Origin: Flavobacterium pisciphilum
Lineage (GTDB): Bacteria > Bacteroidota > Bacteroidia > Flavobacteriales > Flavobacteriaceae
NCBI RefSeq assembly: GCF_020905345.1
Contig: NZ_JAJJMO010000001.1
Location: forward strand, 4,340,001-4,404,000
Reading direction: 5' to 3'
Length of the DNA: 64,000 nucleotides
Position 1 is the first letter of the stretch. Each line of letters starts with the position of its first letter. A program made the position numbers and the translations under genes. Of this stretch, positions 1 to 8,522 are shown in pieces. Under the pieces are notes generated by a model that saw only the letters and a list, made by a program, of their open reading frames with translations, did not search any database and was not told the DNA's origin.

Positions 1-2
1 AC

Positions 3-1514
3 TTGAAGAATAATATTGTTTTTTACTATAGTCCCTTACTAAATTTCGACAAAGTTATTGATTTTGAGGGAGTCGCAGGAATGAATGATGCATTCGAATA
101 TTATGAAAAATATATTAATCTATCCATTGAAAATCAAATAGTAAGGGATTATAAAAATAATGTAAACCAACCCAATCAGTATAGATTAAACGGTGTAAGT
201 GAACTGCTTAATTTTAAAATTTTTGAAACTAAAAGATACCTTGATTTTTTATTCAATTTCCAGATTGGCGATGATTTCATATTTACCAATAAAATCGAAA
301 AAATCCGCTTCCGAATGAACACTTTTTACGATATATATTGGGAAACAATAGATGATTATTTAAAAACTGATGACCAGACTTTAGGGAGTATAAAAAAAGT
401 CACAAGCTTCATTAATGAAAAAGCTAAATCCAATAACTATGGTTTTACAGATTTAAAGTCAAATTTGTACAGACAATTTATATACTGTGTTCTAAAATTT
501 GAATATGACTATAGATGGAGTATCAAAAACACTGCTGGAAGTAATGCTTTAATAGACACTTTAAGAACCTTTATTGATGCAACCAAAGGAAAGCGAACGC
601 CTCAGACAATATTAGCCTCTTTTCTAAGACAAACACTCTTTAATAAAAAAACTAAGATCAATATAAAAACCTTTGACGATATTATTAAGTTTATAACTGA
701 TAATCCAAAGATTAAAACATTATATGAAGATTGTTTTGAGATTGAAATTCATGAAAAAGAAACTATCAATGAATTATTCAGACTGTTTTATGAAAATGAA
801 AATTTTAAAACAGAACTCAGATACTACTTGTGTAATTTTATTTTGATTGAATTCGATGGATTAAGTAATGGTGAAAAAAATTTACTTTCATTATTTTCTA
901 GGTTCTACAACAGCTCTAAATATTATAATTTCAAAAACAAAGAATTAATATTACTGCTGGATGAACCCGAAGTGGGTCTTCACCCACAGTGGCAGACTGA
1001 ATTTATTTCAATATTAAACTCATTTTTAACAAAATTATTTCCTGACAATAAAATTCAAATTTTATTAACAACTCATTCTCCAATTTTATTATCCGATTTC
1101 CCTCCAAATCATGTAATATATTTGAAAAAAGATGATGAAACAGGGAAATGCCAGGTTGATAATATACAAAATTCAAATTCTACCTTTGCCGCAAACATAC
1201 ATTCTCTTTATTCTAATGCCTTTTTTTTAAAAGACAAAGGTGCCGCAATGGGGAATGTAGCCAAAAGTTATATTAATAAACTTATTCGGGATATTAAGCA
1301 AAAAGAAAAAAGCAAAGAGGAATTAACTGCTTTAATAGAGCCTATCGGAGAGCCATTGATTAAAGATCAATTAAAAAAAATATTAGATGAAAACTATCCT
1401 TCTTTTCAAGGAAATATAAAAAACATTGATCAATATATTCAAAGTTTGGAAAACACATTATTAGAAGCAAAAAAAATTAAAGCTGATTTAAATGAGGATA
1501 GTAACAAAAGTTAA
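3..1514 (+). CDS. AAA/ABC-type ATPase, 3' part (Septu PtuA-like)
   Basis: This is the C-terminal part of a P-loop ATPase of the OLD/RecF/ABC-like group. The coding frame is open to the window edge and no Walker A is present, so the true start lies upstream. Visible motifs are an ABC-signature-like LSNGEKNLLSLF near residue 287, a Walker B LLLDEPEVGLHP near 317 and the H-loop LLTTHSP near 357. The C-terminal tail is lysine-rich and probably coiled. It overlaps the next gene, an HNH nuclease, by 23 bp. That ATPase-HNH pairing is the Septu (PtuA-PtuB) anti-phage layout, and the ATPase would sense infection and license the nuclease. The ATPase call is firm; the Septu assignment is inferred from the pairing. 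Confidence 0.8.
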   Translation: MKNNIVFYYSPLLNFDKVIDFEGVAGMNDAFEYYEKYINLSIENQIVRDYKNNVNQPNQYRLNGVSELLNFKIFETKRYLDFLFNFQIGDDFIFTNKIEKIRFRMNTFYDIYWETIDDYLKTDDQTLGSIKKVTSFINEKAKSNNYGFTDLKSNLYRQFIYCVLKFEYDYRWSIKNTAGSNALIDTLRTFIDATKGKRTPQTILASFLRQTLFNKKTKINIKTFDDIIKFITDNPKIKTLYEDCFEIEIHEKETINELFRLFYENENFKTELRYYLCNFILIEFDGLSNGEKNLLSLFSRFYNSSKYYNFKNKELILLLDEPEVGLHPQWQTEFISILNSFLTKLFPDNKIQILLTTHSPILLSDFPPNHVIYLKKDDETGKCQVDNIQNSNSTFAANIHSLYSNAFFLKDKGAAMGNVAKSYINKLIRDIKQKEKSKEELTALIEPIGEPLIKDQLKKILDENYPSFQGNIKNIDQYIQSLENTLLEAKKIKADLNEDSNKS

Positions 1515-2478
1515 AAATAACAATGACAAAACTGTAGAATTTAAAGATTTCTCTTCGGAATATTTTAATTTTCATAAAGGATCATGGACAAATTATTTTG
1601 ATAATGCAAAAAGTGGTCTCGAAGATTTAATCCCTGGATATCAAAATTTAGAGTTAAATTTAATAAATGATTTAATAAATAATTTTGAAGACATAATTAA
1701 AGCTGCACCAACTGATATACCTCAATTAATAACTAAATTTACAACTGGTCAGTATACCAACGTATTAATAGATGCAGCTGATAACAGAACGGATTTATGC
1801 GTTGAAATAGAAAATAAATTTAATTATAAGGATTTTCGAAAAAGTGCCAAAGCGTCATGGTTCTGCGAAAAATTAGCCGTAAGAGCCTGTTTGTATTGCA
1901 ATGCACAGTTTACTTTAGCTGTTGGAAAAAGCGGCAGTGCTAAAAAGCTTTTATTTCAGTTAGATCATTATCACACTAGGAGGAAGTATCCTTTTTTATC
2001 TTTGACAATGGGCAACTTGATTCCTTGCTGTTCATCTTGTAACATCGCCAAGAGTAAAAAAGATTTTGGCTCAGCAAATTTTTTTCATCCATATTTAGAA
2101 GATATAAGCGCCAATTTTACCTTTAGGGTAGATGAAGAAAATATTTTAAAATATTTAGTAGAGAAAAGAGATGAGCAGTTATTAGAACCAACAATACAAT
2201 TTACAGATAAAAGGGTTTCAAATCATATCAGAGAGTTTAGATTAGATCACATATATAATAAACATACTGATATTGTAGAAGAACTAGTTTTAAAATTTCT
2301 ATATTATAATGATTCAAAAATACTAGAGTTAAGAACAGCTTTTAGCGATCTAAAATTAGACAAATCAACAATCGATAGATTTATTCTAGGCAACTATACT
2401 TTGGATTCAGAAATAAACAATAGGCCTCTTTCTAAACTTTCGAAGGATATAGGAAAACAACTCAAAATAATAAAATAG
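1492..2478 (+). CDS. HNH endonuclease-like protein (Septu PtuB-like)
   Basis: This 328-aa protein has a zinc-ribbon HNH core. It contains C133-x2-C136, then D158-H159-x-H161, then N175 with C179-x3-C183-N184 and a following lysine. This is the pattern of PtuB and of retron-associated HNH effectors. The first 130 residues and last 100 are not recognised. The ATG lies inside the end of the ATPase gene, so the two are probably translationally coupled. In Septu systems the HNH subunit is the DNA- or tRNA-cutting effector held by the ATPase. At 328 aa it is a little longer than many PtuB proteins, so it may be a related variant. Confidence 0.75.
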   Translation: MRIVTKVKNNNDKTVEFKDFSSEYFNFHKGSWTNYFDNAKSGLEDLIPGYQNLELNLINDLINNFEDIIKAAPTDIPQLITKFTTGQYTNVLIDAADNRTDLCVEIENKFNYKDFRKSAKASWFCEKLAVRACLYCNAQFTLAVGKSGSAKKLLFQLDHYHTRRKYPFLSLTMGNLIPCCSSCNIAKSKKDFGSANFFHPYLEDISANFTFRVDEENILKYLVEKRDEQLLEPTIQFTDKRVSNHIREFRLDHIYNKHTDIVEELVLKFLYYNDSKILELRTAFSDLKLDKSTIDRFILGNYTLDSEINNRPLSKLSKDIGKQLKIIK

Positions 2479-2654
2479 AAAAAACCGCATATCTAAGGCA
2501 TATCCAAATAACTTATATTATTCGGGCAAAAATCACGTATTAAATAAATATAATTAAATCGTATTTTCATTTATTCGAAAGTACTTGATTGCACAAAAAA
2601 AAATACAAATAAAGGGAGTCATAATAATTTTGCAAAAACTTAAATAAAAATTGA

Positions 2655-3210
2655 ATGTTAGTAGAATTTGATATTCGCAGTGCCATTGTAGAGACACAAG
2701 TTGTAGGATATTGCACACAGGAAATGTACTTTGACTGGATGTGCAATTTAAAGTTTACTCTTTGCAAATGCTCTCAATGTTCGTCACCTATTTTAGTTGA
2801 ACAAGAATATGAGTTTGATCATAGAGAAGAAACCTACTGGGGTATCCCAAAAAGAATTTATCCTGGAAATTTATTTCATATCAATCCTATAATTGTTAAT
2901 AAACTAAAAATTGGTTTAACTGAAAGTATTAAATGTTATAAAGGGGGTGCTTACACGGCCACTGCAATAATGTGTAGAAGAACCCTTGAAGGATTTTTGC
3001 TTCATTAAAGGTGCAAAAGAAAAAAATCTGGCTCTATCGATTAAAAAACTCAAAGAAGATGACGTTATTATTGATCAGCTTTTTGATTGGGCGGATAAAT
3101 TAAGATTAGGAGGAAATAAAGCAGCACATAATATTGATACTGATTTCGATTCTTTGGATGCTAAAGATATTTTAGATTTCACTATTGCAATTTTGGATTT
3201 TACTTATTGA
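2655..3210 (+). pseudogene. DUF4145 domain protein, disrupted by a +1 frameshift
   Basis: Two adjacent reading frames together encode one DUF4145 protein. The first ends ...AIMCRRTLEGF and then stops at 3006-3008. The second continues CFIKGAKEKNLALSIKKL and carries WADKLRLGGNKAAH, the usual DUF4145 end. Removing one T from the T5 run at 2994-2998 restores a single frame of about 184 aa. DUF4145 proteins are common in defence and restriction loci, but their biochemical role is poorly defined. The gene follows the Septu-like pair on the same strand. Either it is a recent pseudogene, it is slippage-regulated at the short run, or the base call is wrong. Confidence 0.7.
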
Positions 3211-3291
3211 TTTAAAGATAAGTTTAATAACTTTAGGGATAGAGGAAAAAAAGGTTTATAGGATTATGTTATTCTTTTAAGTCCCTTTGCC

Positions 3292-4170
3292 TTATTTACT
3301 ACTTCTATTGCTATTGTAATTAATGCCATTTAATATTTTTCTTAAACTTTCTCTAATCTCATGTTTTTCATAGGTGTTATAATTCAAGTTTTTACTTATT
3401 TTATGAAGTTTATTCAAGTTTATATTTGCCATTAGAAGGATATTTAATTTCATTTTTCTCATTTCTCGCTTGTCGTCGATTAGGTAAGGCATTCGGAGAA
3501 ATAAAATTTCATAATTCATATAAAGAGCCAAAAAATAAAGAAAAGGAAGTAGGAGAAAAGTGAAAACGATAGGAAGTAATAAACTTTTTACATTTTGAAT
3601 TGTTAGTAGATCATTATAGGCTATAAATGTTTTATAGCCAACATAAATAAAAACAAGAGCTCCTGTTGCTGAAAATATATTTTTTAAACATCCTGCTGCT
3701 TTCAAATGCTCAGCATTAGTTTTCGAAGAATGTTCAGCAGCAATTTGAAGTACTCCTATAAAAGTAATTATAGGAATGATGAACATTTCAATTGTAAAAC
3801 TAAAAGTATAAAAATTAGTTACAAATTCCAAAAGTACAATTGCTTTTATGTTTTCTAAAAGTATCGGTAAGAAAAAGGCGGTGTCCTTTGCTTTATTAAT
3901 ATTAAAAAACAAAATAGCAGCAGATGTTACTGACCAGATTATAGTATCTTTCAATAAGTCTATATTCCAAATACCAACATTGTAAAAAATTAAAGTAATA
4001 CCTGCTATGTATCCAAACATAAGCCATAAAGGAACTTGTATTCTATAATTAAAAAACTGTATAAAAAGATTAAAAACAGCTTTTGGTTTAACCCAAAAAA
4101 TAGTTGCAATAAAAAACATGGAGGACCAGATAATCAGTGCTATTTCTCTAGTAGAAAATATTTCAAACAT
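3292..4170 (-). CDS. polytopic membrane protein, unknown
   Basis: This 292-aa protein has six or seven hydrophobic spans spread from residue 8 to about 225. A basic, charged C-terminal cytoplasmic tail of about 65 residues is rich in Lys, Asn and Arg. I see no catalytic or transport motif and do not recognise a family. The start ATG at 4170 is followed at once by the first hydrophobic segment. It stands alone on the minus strand, converging with the DUF4145 pseudogene, within the accessory region. A membrane effector or accessory defence protein is possible, but nothing in the sequence proves it. Confidence 0.6.
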   Translation of the reverse strand: MFEIFSTREIALIIWSSMFFIATIFWVKPKAVFNLFIQFFNYRIQVPLWLMFGYIAGITLIFYNVGIWNIDLLKDTIIWSVTSAAILFFNINKAKDTAFFLPILLENIKAIVLLEFVTNFYTFSFTIEMFIIPIITFIGVLQIAAEHSSKTNAEHLKAAGCLKNIFSATGALVFIYVGYKTFIAYNDLLTIQNVKSLLLPIVFTFLLLPFLYFLALYMNYEILFLRMPYLIDDKREMRKMKLNILLMANINLNKLHKISKNLNYNTYEKHEIRESLRKILNGINYNSNRSSK

Positions 4171-4737
4171 AGTTTTGTGATAAAATGAGCTTAATATGAT
4201 ATTAAAACTTAATCATACAAGACTAAAATTAAATTACCTGATTAGTTTTACAGTTTAAGTAATCAAAGATAAAAATCTTTTATTACAGATTATTGAACAG
4301 CTTGTGGAATTTGAAATTTACGTACTGTATCCGCTCTATTGTGTAATTACATTTTGCACATCGTAGATTATTTAATTGAGTCCAGAAAATACACTATCAA
4401 TTCAACTATCTCTTTTTGGCGCAGAGAAAGGTTGATAAGATTTTCCTATTTTAAATGTCAGTAAAGCATCGTAAAGCAAATCAAAATCATAGTAGTTATA
4501 ATTTTTAATTTATTTTATTCAGTTGATTAGAAGGTATTATTACAAACTAATATAAAACATTTGTTTTTAATAACTATCAAAATTAAGTTTGTACTATAAG
4601 GATATTAATTTATTTCATTGCAATCAATATAAAGTTTTATGCCAACGATAAAAAAAACTCAGTTAATTCTTTTACAGCAATCTAAATATTGACATTAAGT
4701 AAAGAATTTTAGCTTGTAAAATAAATCATAATTATTT
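4171..4737. other. 567-bp gene-free AT-rich stretch
   Basis: This stretch lies between two minus-strand genes. I found no open frame with protein-like character, no RNA gene and no convincing hairpin followed by a T-run. It presumably holds the promoter of the membrane-protein gene and the 3' end of the neighbouring transcript. Confidence 0.4.
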
Positions 4738-6165
4738 TTATTTTTTTGGCTGAAATAAATGACTGAATGGAATTGTAGTCCTCAAGCCAACTGTTACTCT
4801 TTTATAAAATTGATCATTTCCATCACTGAATTTATCACCTAAATCATTAAATTTCACAAATGGTTCAAGATTTATAAATGCTTTCTTTTCTTTATCTGAT
4901 TTATCCTTAAATGCAATTACTGTCCCAAAACCCAGATTTTGATAATTCCCATTATATTTGTTGGAATCCTTAATGAAATTAATGTCATAAAATATGTGAA
5001 AATAAAAATTCGGAAAAATCTTTTTGTTGATGTCAACTGTAATTTGATGTTTATGGAAGTCATCATATTCTAAGGAATTATAGGCATTGACTGATTTTTC
5101 CAACCTCCTCACTTGATCTTCGGAAGATCCTATTATATCTGAGGTTATAATATTTTCGGTAGTTAGTTCAGTAATATTATTACTTTTTGAATATGAATAT
5201 GATAATGTATATAATCCATTAAAATGACGGAAGCTATTACCTTCCATATTCTTAATATTGATTTGATCATATAAAAAACTGGCTCGTAGACCACCTTTGT
5301 GATTTTCAGGTGTTTCTTTTGTAAGTTGATTGGCATAAATCTGATCTATGCCATAGAAATTCAATTTTTGGTGATTATATTCGTAGAAAGGTCCTGCCCA
5401 TAAAAGTTTTATTGTGGTCCACTTTGCTGTCATTTCTGCCTCATCACTTTCTTTTGTTTTTTTTAATTTTATATTGGCTACTTTATCCTTTTCACTTTTA
5501 CCATCAATTTTCAAAATCTCTTGAAGACATTTATTTTGATTAATTTCTAGTGAATTTAAAGCAATTTTTTCATCGATACATTCACCATTGCAAGAATTGA
5601 CCTCCGCTTTTGCTTTTTCAATTTTTTTTGTTAGTAAATCGTGCTTAACAAATAAATGACTAACAGTCTTTTCTTCTAACATTGAAAGACTTTCAATTAT
5701 AGCTTTTTTTTCTTTAAGAACAGTTTTATCGCTATCTAAATACTTAAATGATGTGAAAAGGACAAAACTTTGCTCGAATTGCAGCGTGATATCTGTATTA
5801 TATTTTTCATTTTTAAATAATGTAGCAGCACCATCGGTTATACCTCCAGTAAAATTTATATTAGTTATGGTCCAAATTTTTAGTATTCTATCTGCGCTTG
5901 CTGATTCCTCTGAACTTATCGAAGAATTTACTGGTCGTGTCCATGGAATACTTAATGCAGCAGTGATAGTAGGTTTAACTACATTTACACTTAAAAATGA
6001 GCTTAATGAACTAAGATCTTTATCACCAGTTAGTGTACCACTGATTATTTGATTTTTAACAACATTGAAATTTTTTGAAGATATATAGTTGTCTTTTCTT
6101 TCATTTTCTTGTGAATAGACAGTGCAATATATTAAAACTAATAAAAAATATAAAGTTATTTTCAT
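4738..6165 (-). CDS. secreted/outer-membrane protein, unknown
   Basis: The 475-aa product starts with a signal peptide of about 19 residues that ends at TVYSQ, a common Bacteroidota cleavage pattern. A charged helical, coiled-coil-like stretch runs from about residue 150 to 235 and includes a Cys pair (NSCNGECIDE). The C-terminal 200 residues alternate polar and aromatic residues and end in GLRTTIPFSHLFQPKK. This suggests an outer-membrane beta-barrel or beta-sandwich. No family was recognised. It is isolated on the minus strand between the unknown membrane protein and the integrase, so it is probably island cargo. Confidence 0.6.
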   Translation of the reverse strand: MKITLYFLLVLIYCTVYSQENERKDNYISSKNFNVVKNQIISGTLTGDKDLSSLSSFLSVNVVKPTITAALSIPWTRPVNSSISSEESASADRILKIWTITNINFTGGITDGAATLFKNEKYNTDITLQFEQSFVLFTSFKYLDSDKTVLKEKKAIIESLSMLEEKTVSHLFVKHDLLTKKIEKAKAEVNSCNGECIDEKIALNSLEINQNKCLQEILKIDGKSEKDKVANIKLKKTKESDEAEMTAKWTTIKLLWAGPFYEYNHQKLNFYGIDQIYANQLTKETPENHKGGLRASFLYDQINIKNMEGNSFRHFNGLYTLSYSYSKSNNITELTTENIITSDIIGSSEDQVRRLEKSVNAYNSLEYDDFHKHQITVDINKKIFPNFYFHIFYDINFIKDSNKYNGNYQNLGFGTVIAFKDKSDKEKKAFINLEPFVKFNDLGDKFSDGNDQFYKRVTVGLRTTIPFSHLFQPKK

Positions 6166-6421
6166 ATTCTAAAAATCGTATTTAGTTAAGATTAAGATTT
6201 CCAACAAGAAGTAAATCTACAAATTCGATTAAAACTAGACACAAGTAAAAATACTTGTTTTTCTGTTTTTAAATTATCGATGTAAATGTTTATTTCTTAC
6301 TTTAATTATGTAACTATTTGATACGTATAGTAGTGTTAGGGGGCTTTATGGATGTTCTTAGTTAGATGATGAATCGTAACACTTATTTTTCGTGGGATTC
6401 TGTAAAAGAATCAGAGCCTCT

Positions 6422-7825
6422 TTATTTAAAAGTATATAATCTTGACGATTTTACTTTATTTGCCCTAATTATTTCTGCTGCAAACATCTTAACTTTGTCT
6501 AGCATATCTCTTCTGTCATATATATGGACGCTTGAAGAATTACTTCTTTTGGACGGGTGGGTAACATAGCTTATAATCATCTCGGTAATATTTAATAAAG
6601 ATAAATTGCTAACAAAAGAGCTTCTTAAGTTGTGAGTACTGAACAAGTGACTGTTCTCGACTTCAACAGATTTAAGTATGTTTCTGATGTTGATATTGAG
6701 ATTAGCGAGACTAATGTTTGAAAAATCGGGAAAGATATCATCATTGTTTTGGATGATTTTTAATGCTGTGGAAAATAGAGGAGTATAGCATTCTGTTCCC
6801 GTTTTAGCTTGGATAGTGTGTATGTAGTAGAAAATGTTTTTATTTTCATCACACATTTGAATTGTTCTACATTTAGCTTCCTGCATTGATTGGAGGCGCA
6901 TACCTGTTTGGCTGGCTATTAGAATATAGTTTTTTACTAGTTCCAAATGTTTTGATGTGGGTATGTATTCTATTACTTTTAGGATATCCTCTTCTTTAAG
7001 AAACGCTTCAGTTTTTGCAGATTTATTTCTTGTAGAAGCATTAATTAAATTTTTATCTGATAGATCTAATGGGATTCTTATGTCTAGTTTTTTAGCAGCT
7101 TTGCAAAGTAGTATGAAATATGTTTGGTATGCTTTTAAGGTGTTCGCTGCAAGTGCTTCTTTTGGCTCTAGTTTGTAACTAGTTACTAAAATTTTGCCAG
7201 TTCTAATATTATTTAATACTTCCCAAATTTCTCGATATACTATTTCATTGATTTTGTCAAATGTTAGTTTAATCTTTTTTGCTTCTTCATAACGTTTTAT
7301 TATCGGAATAAGATTTCTAAAAGAGTTAATAGTGGTTTCTTTAACTTCATCTTTGCGTGCACTACCAACAAGGTTTTCTAAATAACTAATATGGTCGTTA
7401 AGAAAGTTTAGTATTATAAAATTTTCTTCTGGTTTTCTTTTATCTCGCCCACTAATTAGAAGAAGATAATTTTTGACTTCTTCTGGACTTGGTTCTTCAT
7501 TTTTAAAATGAGACGCAGTAGCTATTATATTTGATTCAAAATCGGATAGCCTAATTCTTAACAGTTTATTGCGTTTCTCATATGTTTTAATTGTCTGTAG
7601 GTCATAAACATAATTCCGAACACCTCTTTTTTCTCGGATTACACCAAAATACTTTGGTAAAATTGTTACTTCTAAGGAGTATTGAAATTTTTTATAACTA
7701 ATTTTTCCATCTACTTTATTTATAAACGAACCACTAACCTCGGCGAGCACTAATTCAGGGCTAGTCCGACGCTCAAGTACTTGACTTTTAGCTTTCAATT
7801 TATAACGATAAGTAATTGCTTTCAT
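6422..7825 (-). CDS. tyrosine recombinase / integrase
   Basis: This is a site-specific tyrosine recombinase of the Bacteroidota type, with an N-terminal arm-DNA-binding region, a SAM-like core-binding domain and a C-terminal catalytic domain. The full catalytic set is visible: R310 in GMRLQS, a beta-hairpin lysine in QAKTG, H398-x2-R401 in HNLRSS, H423 in THPSKRS and Y436 in HIYDRRD. It therefore looks active. I chose the ATG at 7825 over a TTG three codons upstream. A promoter -7 box sits 6 bp before that ATG, so the message may be leaderless. The gene lies 293 bp from a 64-bp repeat that recurs 13 kb away, consistent with that repeat being its recombination site. Confidence 0.9.
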   Translation of the reverse strand: MKAITYRYKLKAKSQVLERRTSPELVLAEVSGSFINKVDGKISYKKFQYSLEVTILPKYFGVIREKRGVRNYVYDLQTIKTYEKRNKLLRIRLSDFESNIIATASHFKNEEPSPEEVKNYLLLISGRDKRKPEENFIILNFLNDHISYLENLVGSARKDEVKETTINSFRNLIPIIKRYEEAKKIKLTFDKINEIVYREIWEVLNNIRTGKILVTSYKLEPKEALAANTLKAYQTYFILLCKAAKKLDIRIPLDLSDKNLINASTRNKSAKTEAFLKEEDILKVIEYIPTSKHLELVKNYILIASQTGMRLQSMQEAKCRTIQMCDENKNIFYYIHTIQAKTGTECYTPLFSTALKIIQNNDDIFPDFSNISLANLNINIRNILKSVEVENSHLFSTHNLRSSFVSNLSLLNITEMIISYVTHPSKRSNSSSVHIYDRRDMLDKVKMFAAEIIRANKVKSSRLYTFK

Positions 7826-7831
7826 GATAAT

Positions 7832-7839
7832 CAAAGATA
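7832..7839 (-). promoter_or_regulatory. -7 promoter box of the integrase gene
   Basis: The minus strand reads TATCTTTG, an exact match to the Bacteroidota TAnnTTTG box. It ends 6 bp before the chosen ATG, implying little or no 5' leader. No good TTTG -33 element is seen. The tandem 12-bp repeats at 7855-7878 occupy that position and could replace it or act as an operator. Confidence 0.4.
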
Positions 7840-7854
7840 CATCAAAAATTTAAT

Positions 7855-7878
7855 AGGTCTCTAATTAGGTCTCTAATT
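7855..7878. repeat. tandem 12-bp direct repeat upstream of integrase
   Basis: AGGTCTCTAATT occurs twice without a gap (7855-7866 and 7867-7878). A weaker relative, TTAGTCTCTACATT, lies at 8077-8090 next to the left 64-bp repeat. I saw no such copies beside the right 64-bp repeat. The position fits arm-type binding sites of a tyrosine recombinase or an autoregulatory operator; this is inference. Confidence 0.5.
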
Positions 7879-8522
7879 TTGTGGTATTAAATGAAAAAAA
7901 TTGATATATTTTGATTGTTTTATTTTTTGTAGATCTCTGTAAAGCCTTTTGAATACTGGTAAAGTGCCGTTATTGTTGGATTCTTGTTTTTTGAATAATT
8001 TACTCTACAGATAAGTAATTCATGGAAATTTGTAACTGAAAATCAGTTTTTTATTGTTTAAAAATAAGTAACTCAATTAGTCTCTACATTTTATAGGCGT
8101 TTCTAAAAAGTTGGCGCAAAGATAGCCTTTTGGTGCTAACAAAAAAAGGGAGTTTTTAGCTATCTTTTTTATTGAATTTTAGAGTGTTTACTCTCTATTT
8201 TAATTGTTGAGTATTTGAATGGAATTTGTTCAAATTTTTAATATGCGTATAAGTAAATCAATGTGTTTATTGTAGAATGGGATATATCATTGCTTATTCT
8301 ACACCCTTCTTGAATTATAGTACTTTTTTTGGAAAGTGATTTTAGATATATGTAGTTTTGGGTTTTTTAAATTCTTTAAGATTCCCACATTCCTGGAATC
8401 AGGCATATGTCAGTTTGTTTCACAAAATGATATTTTATTACCGATTTATTCGGAACTTGTGGGTAGTGAAGTTGGAAAAATGTATAATTTAAAATTAAAA
8501 ACTTATATTTTTTAATTAGTCT
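7879..8522. other. intergenic region between integrase and mcrC, holding the left 64-bp repeat
   Basis: Apart from the recombination-type repeat at 8118-8181 and the weak arm-like copy at 8077-8090, I see no gene here. On the minus strand it is the region after the mcrC stop and before the integrase. Confidence 0.4.
8118..8181. repeat. 64-bp direct repeat, left copy (putative attachment site)
   Basis: This is identical to 21080-21143 at 63 of 64 positions, the single difference being T at 8137 against C at 21099. It contains an inverted repeat: AAAGATAGC at 8118-8126 and GCTATCTTT at 8159-8167. Between the arms is a 32-nt spacer that can itself pair (CCTTTT with AAAAGG). Sequence on either side differs between the copies, so identity ends sharply. 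It lies 293 bp upstream of the integrase start and 341 bp beyond the mcrC stop. An attachment or cassette site is the best explanation; a duplicated terminator or regulatory hairpin is the alternative. Confidence 0.75.

Noticed and set aside
6366-6569. Plus-strand 67-aa frame overlapping the integrase end
   Set aside because: Antisense to conserved integrase codons, with no protein-like features.
8118-8181. Classical integron attC site
   Set aside because: The arms do not show the attC R/L box consensus, and the recombinase is not recognisably IntI; only the layout is integron-like.
8118-8181. tRNA or tmRNA 3' end as integration target
   Set aside because: No cloverleaf, T-loop or CCA-proximal stem could be made at either copy.
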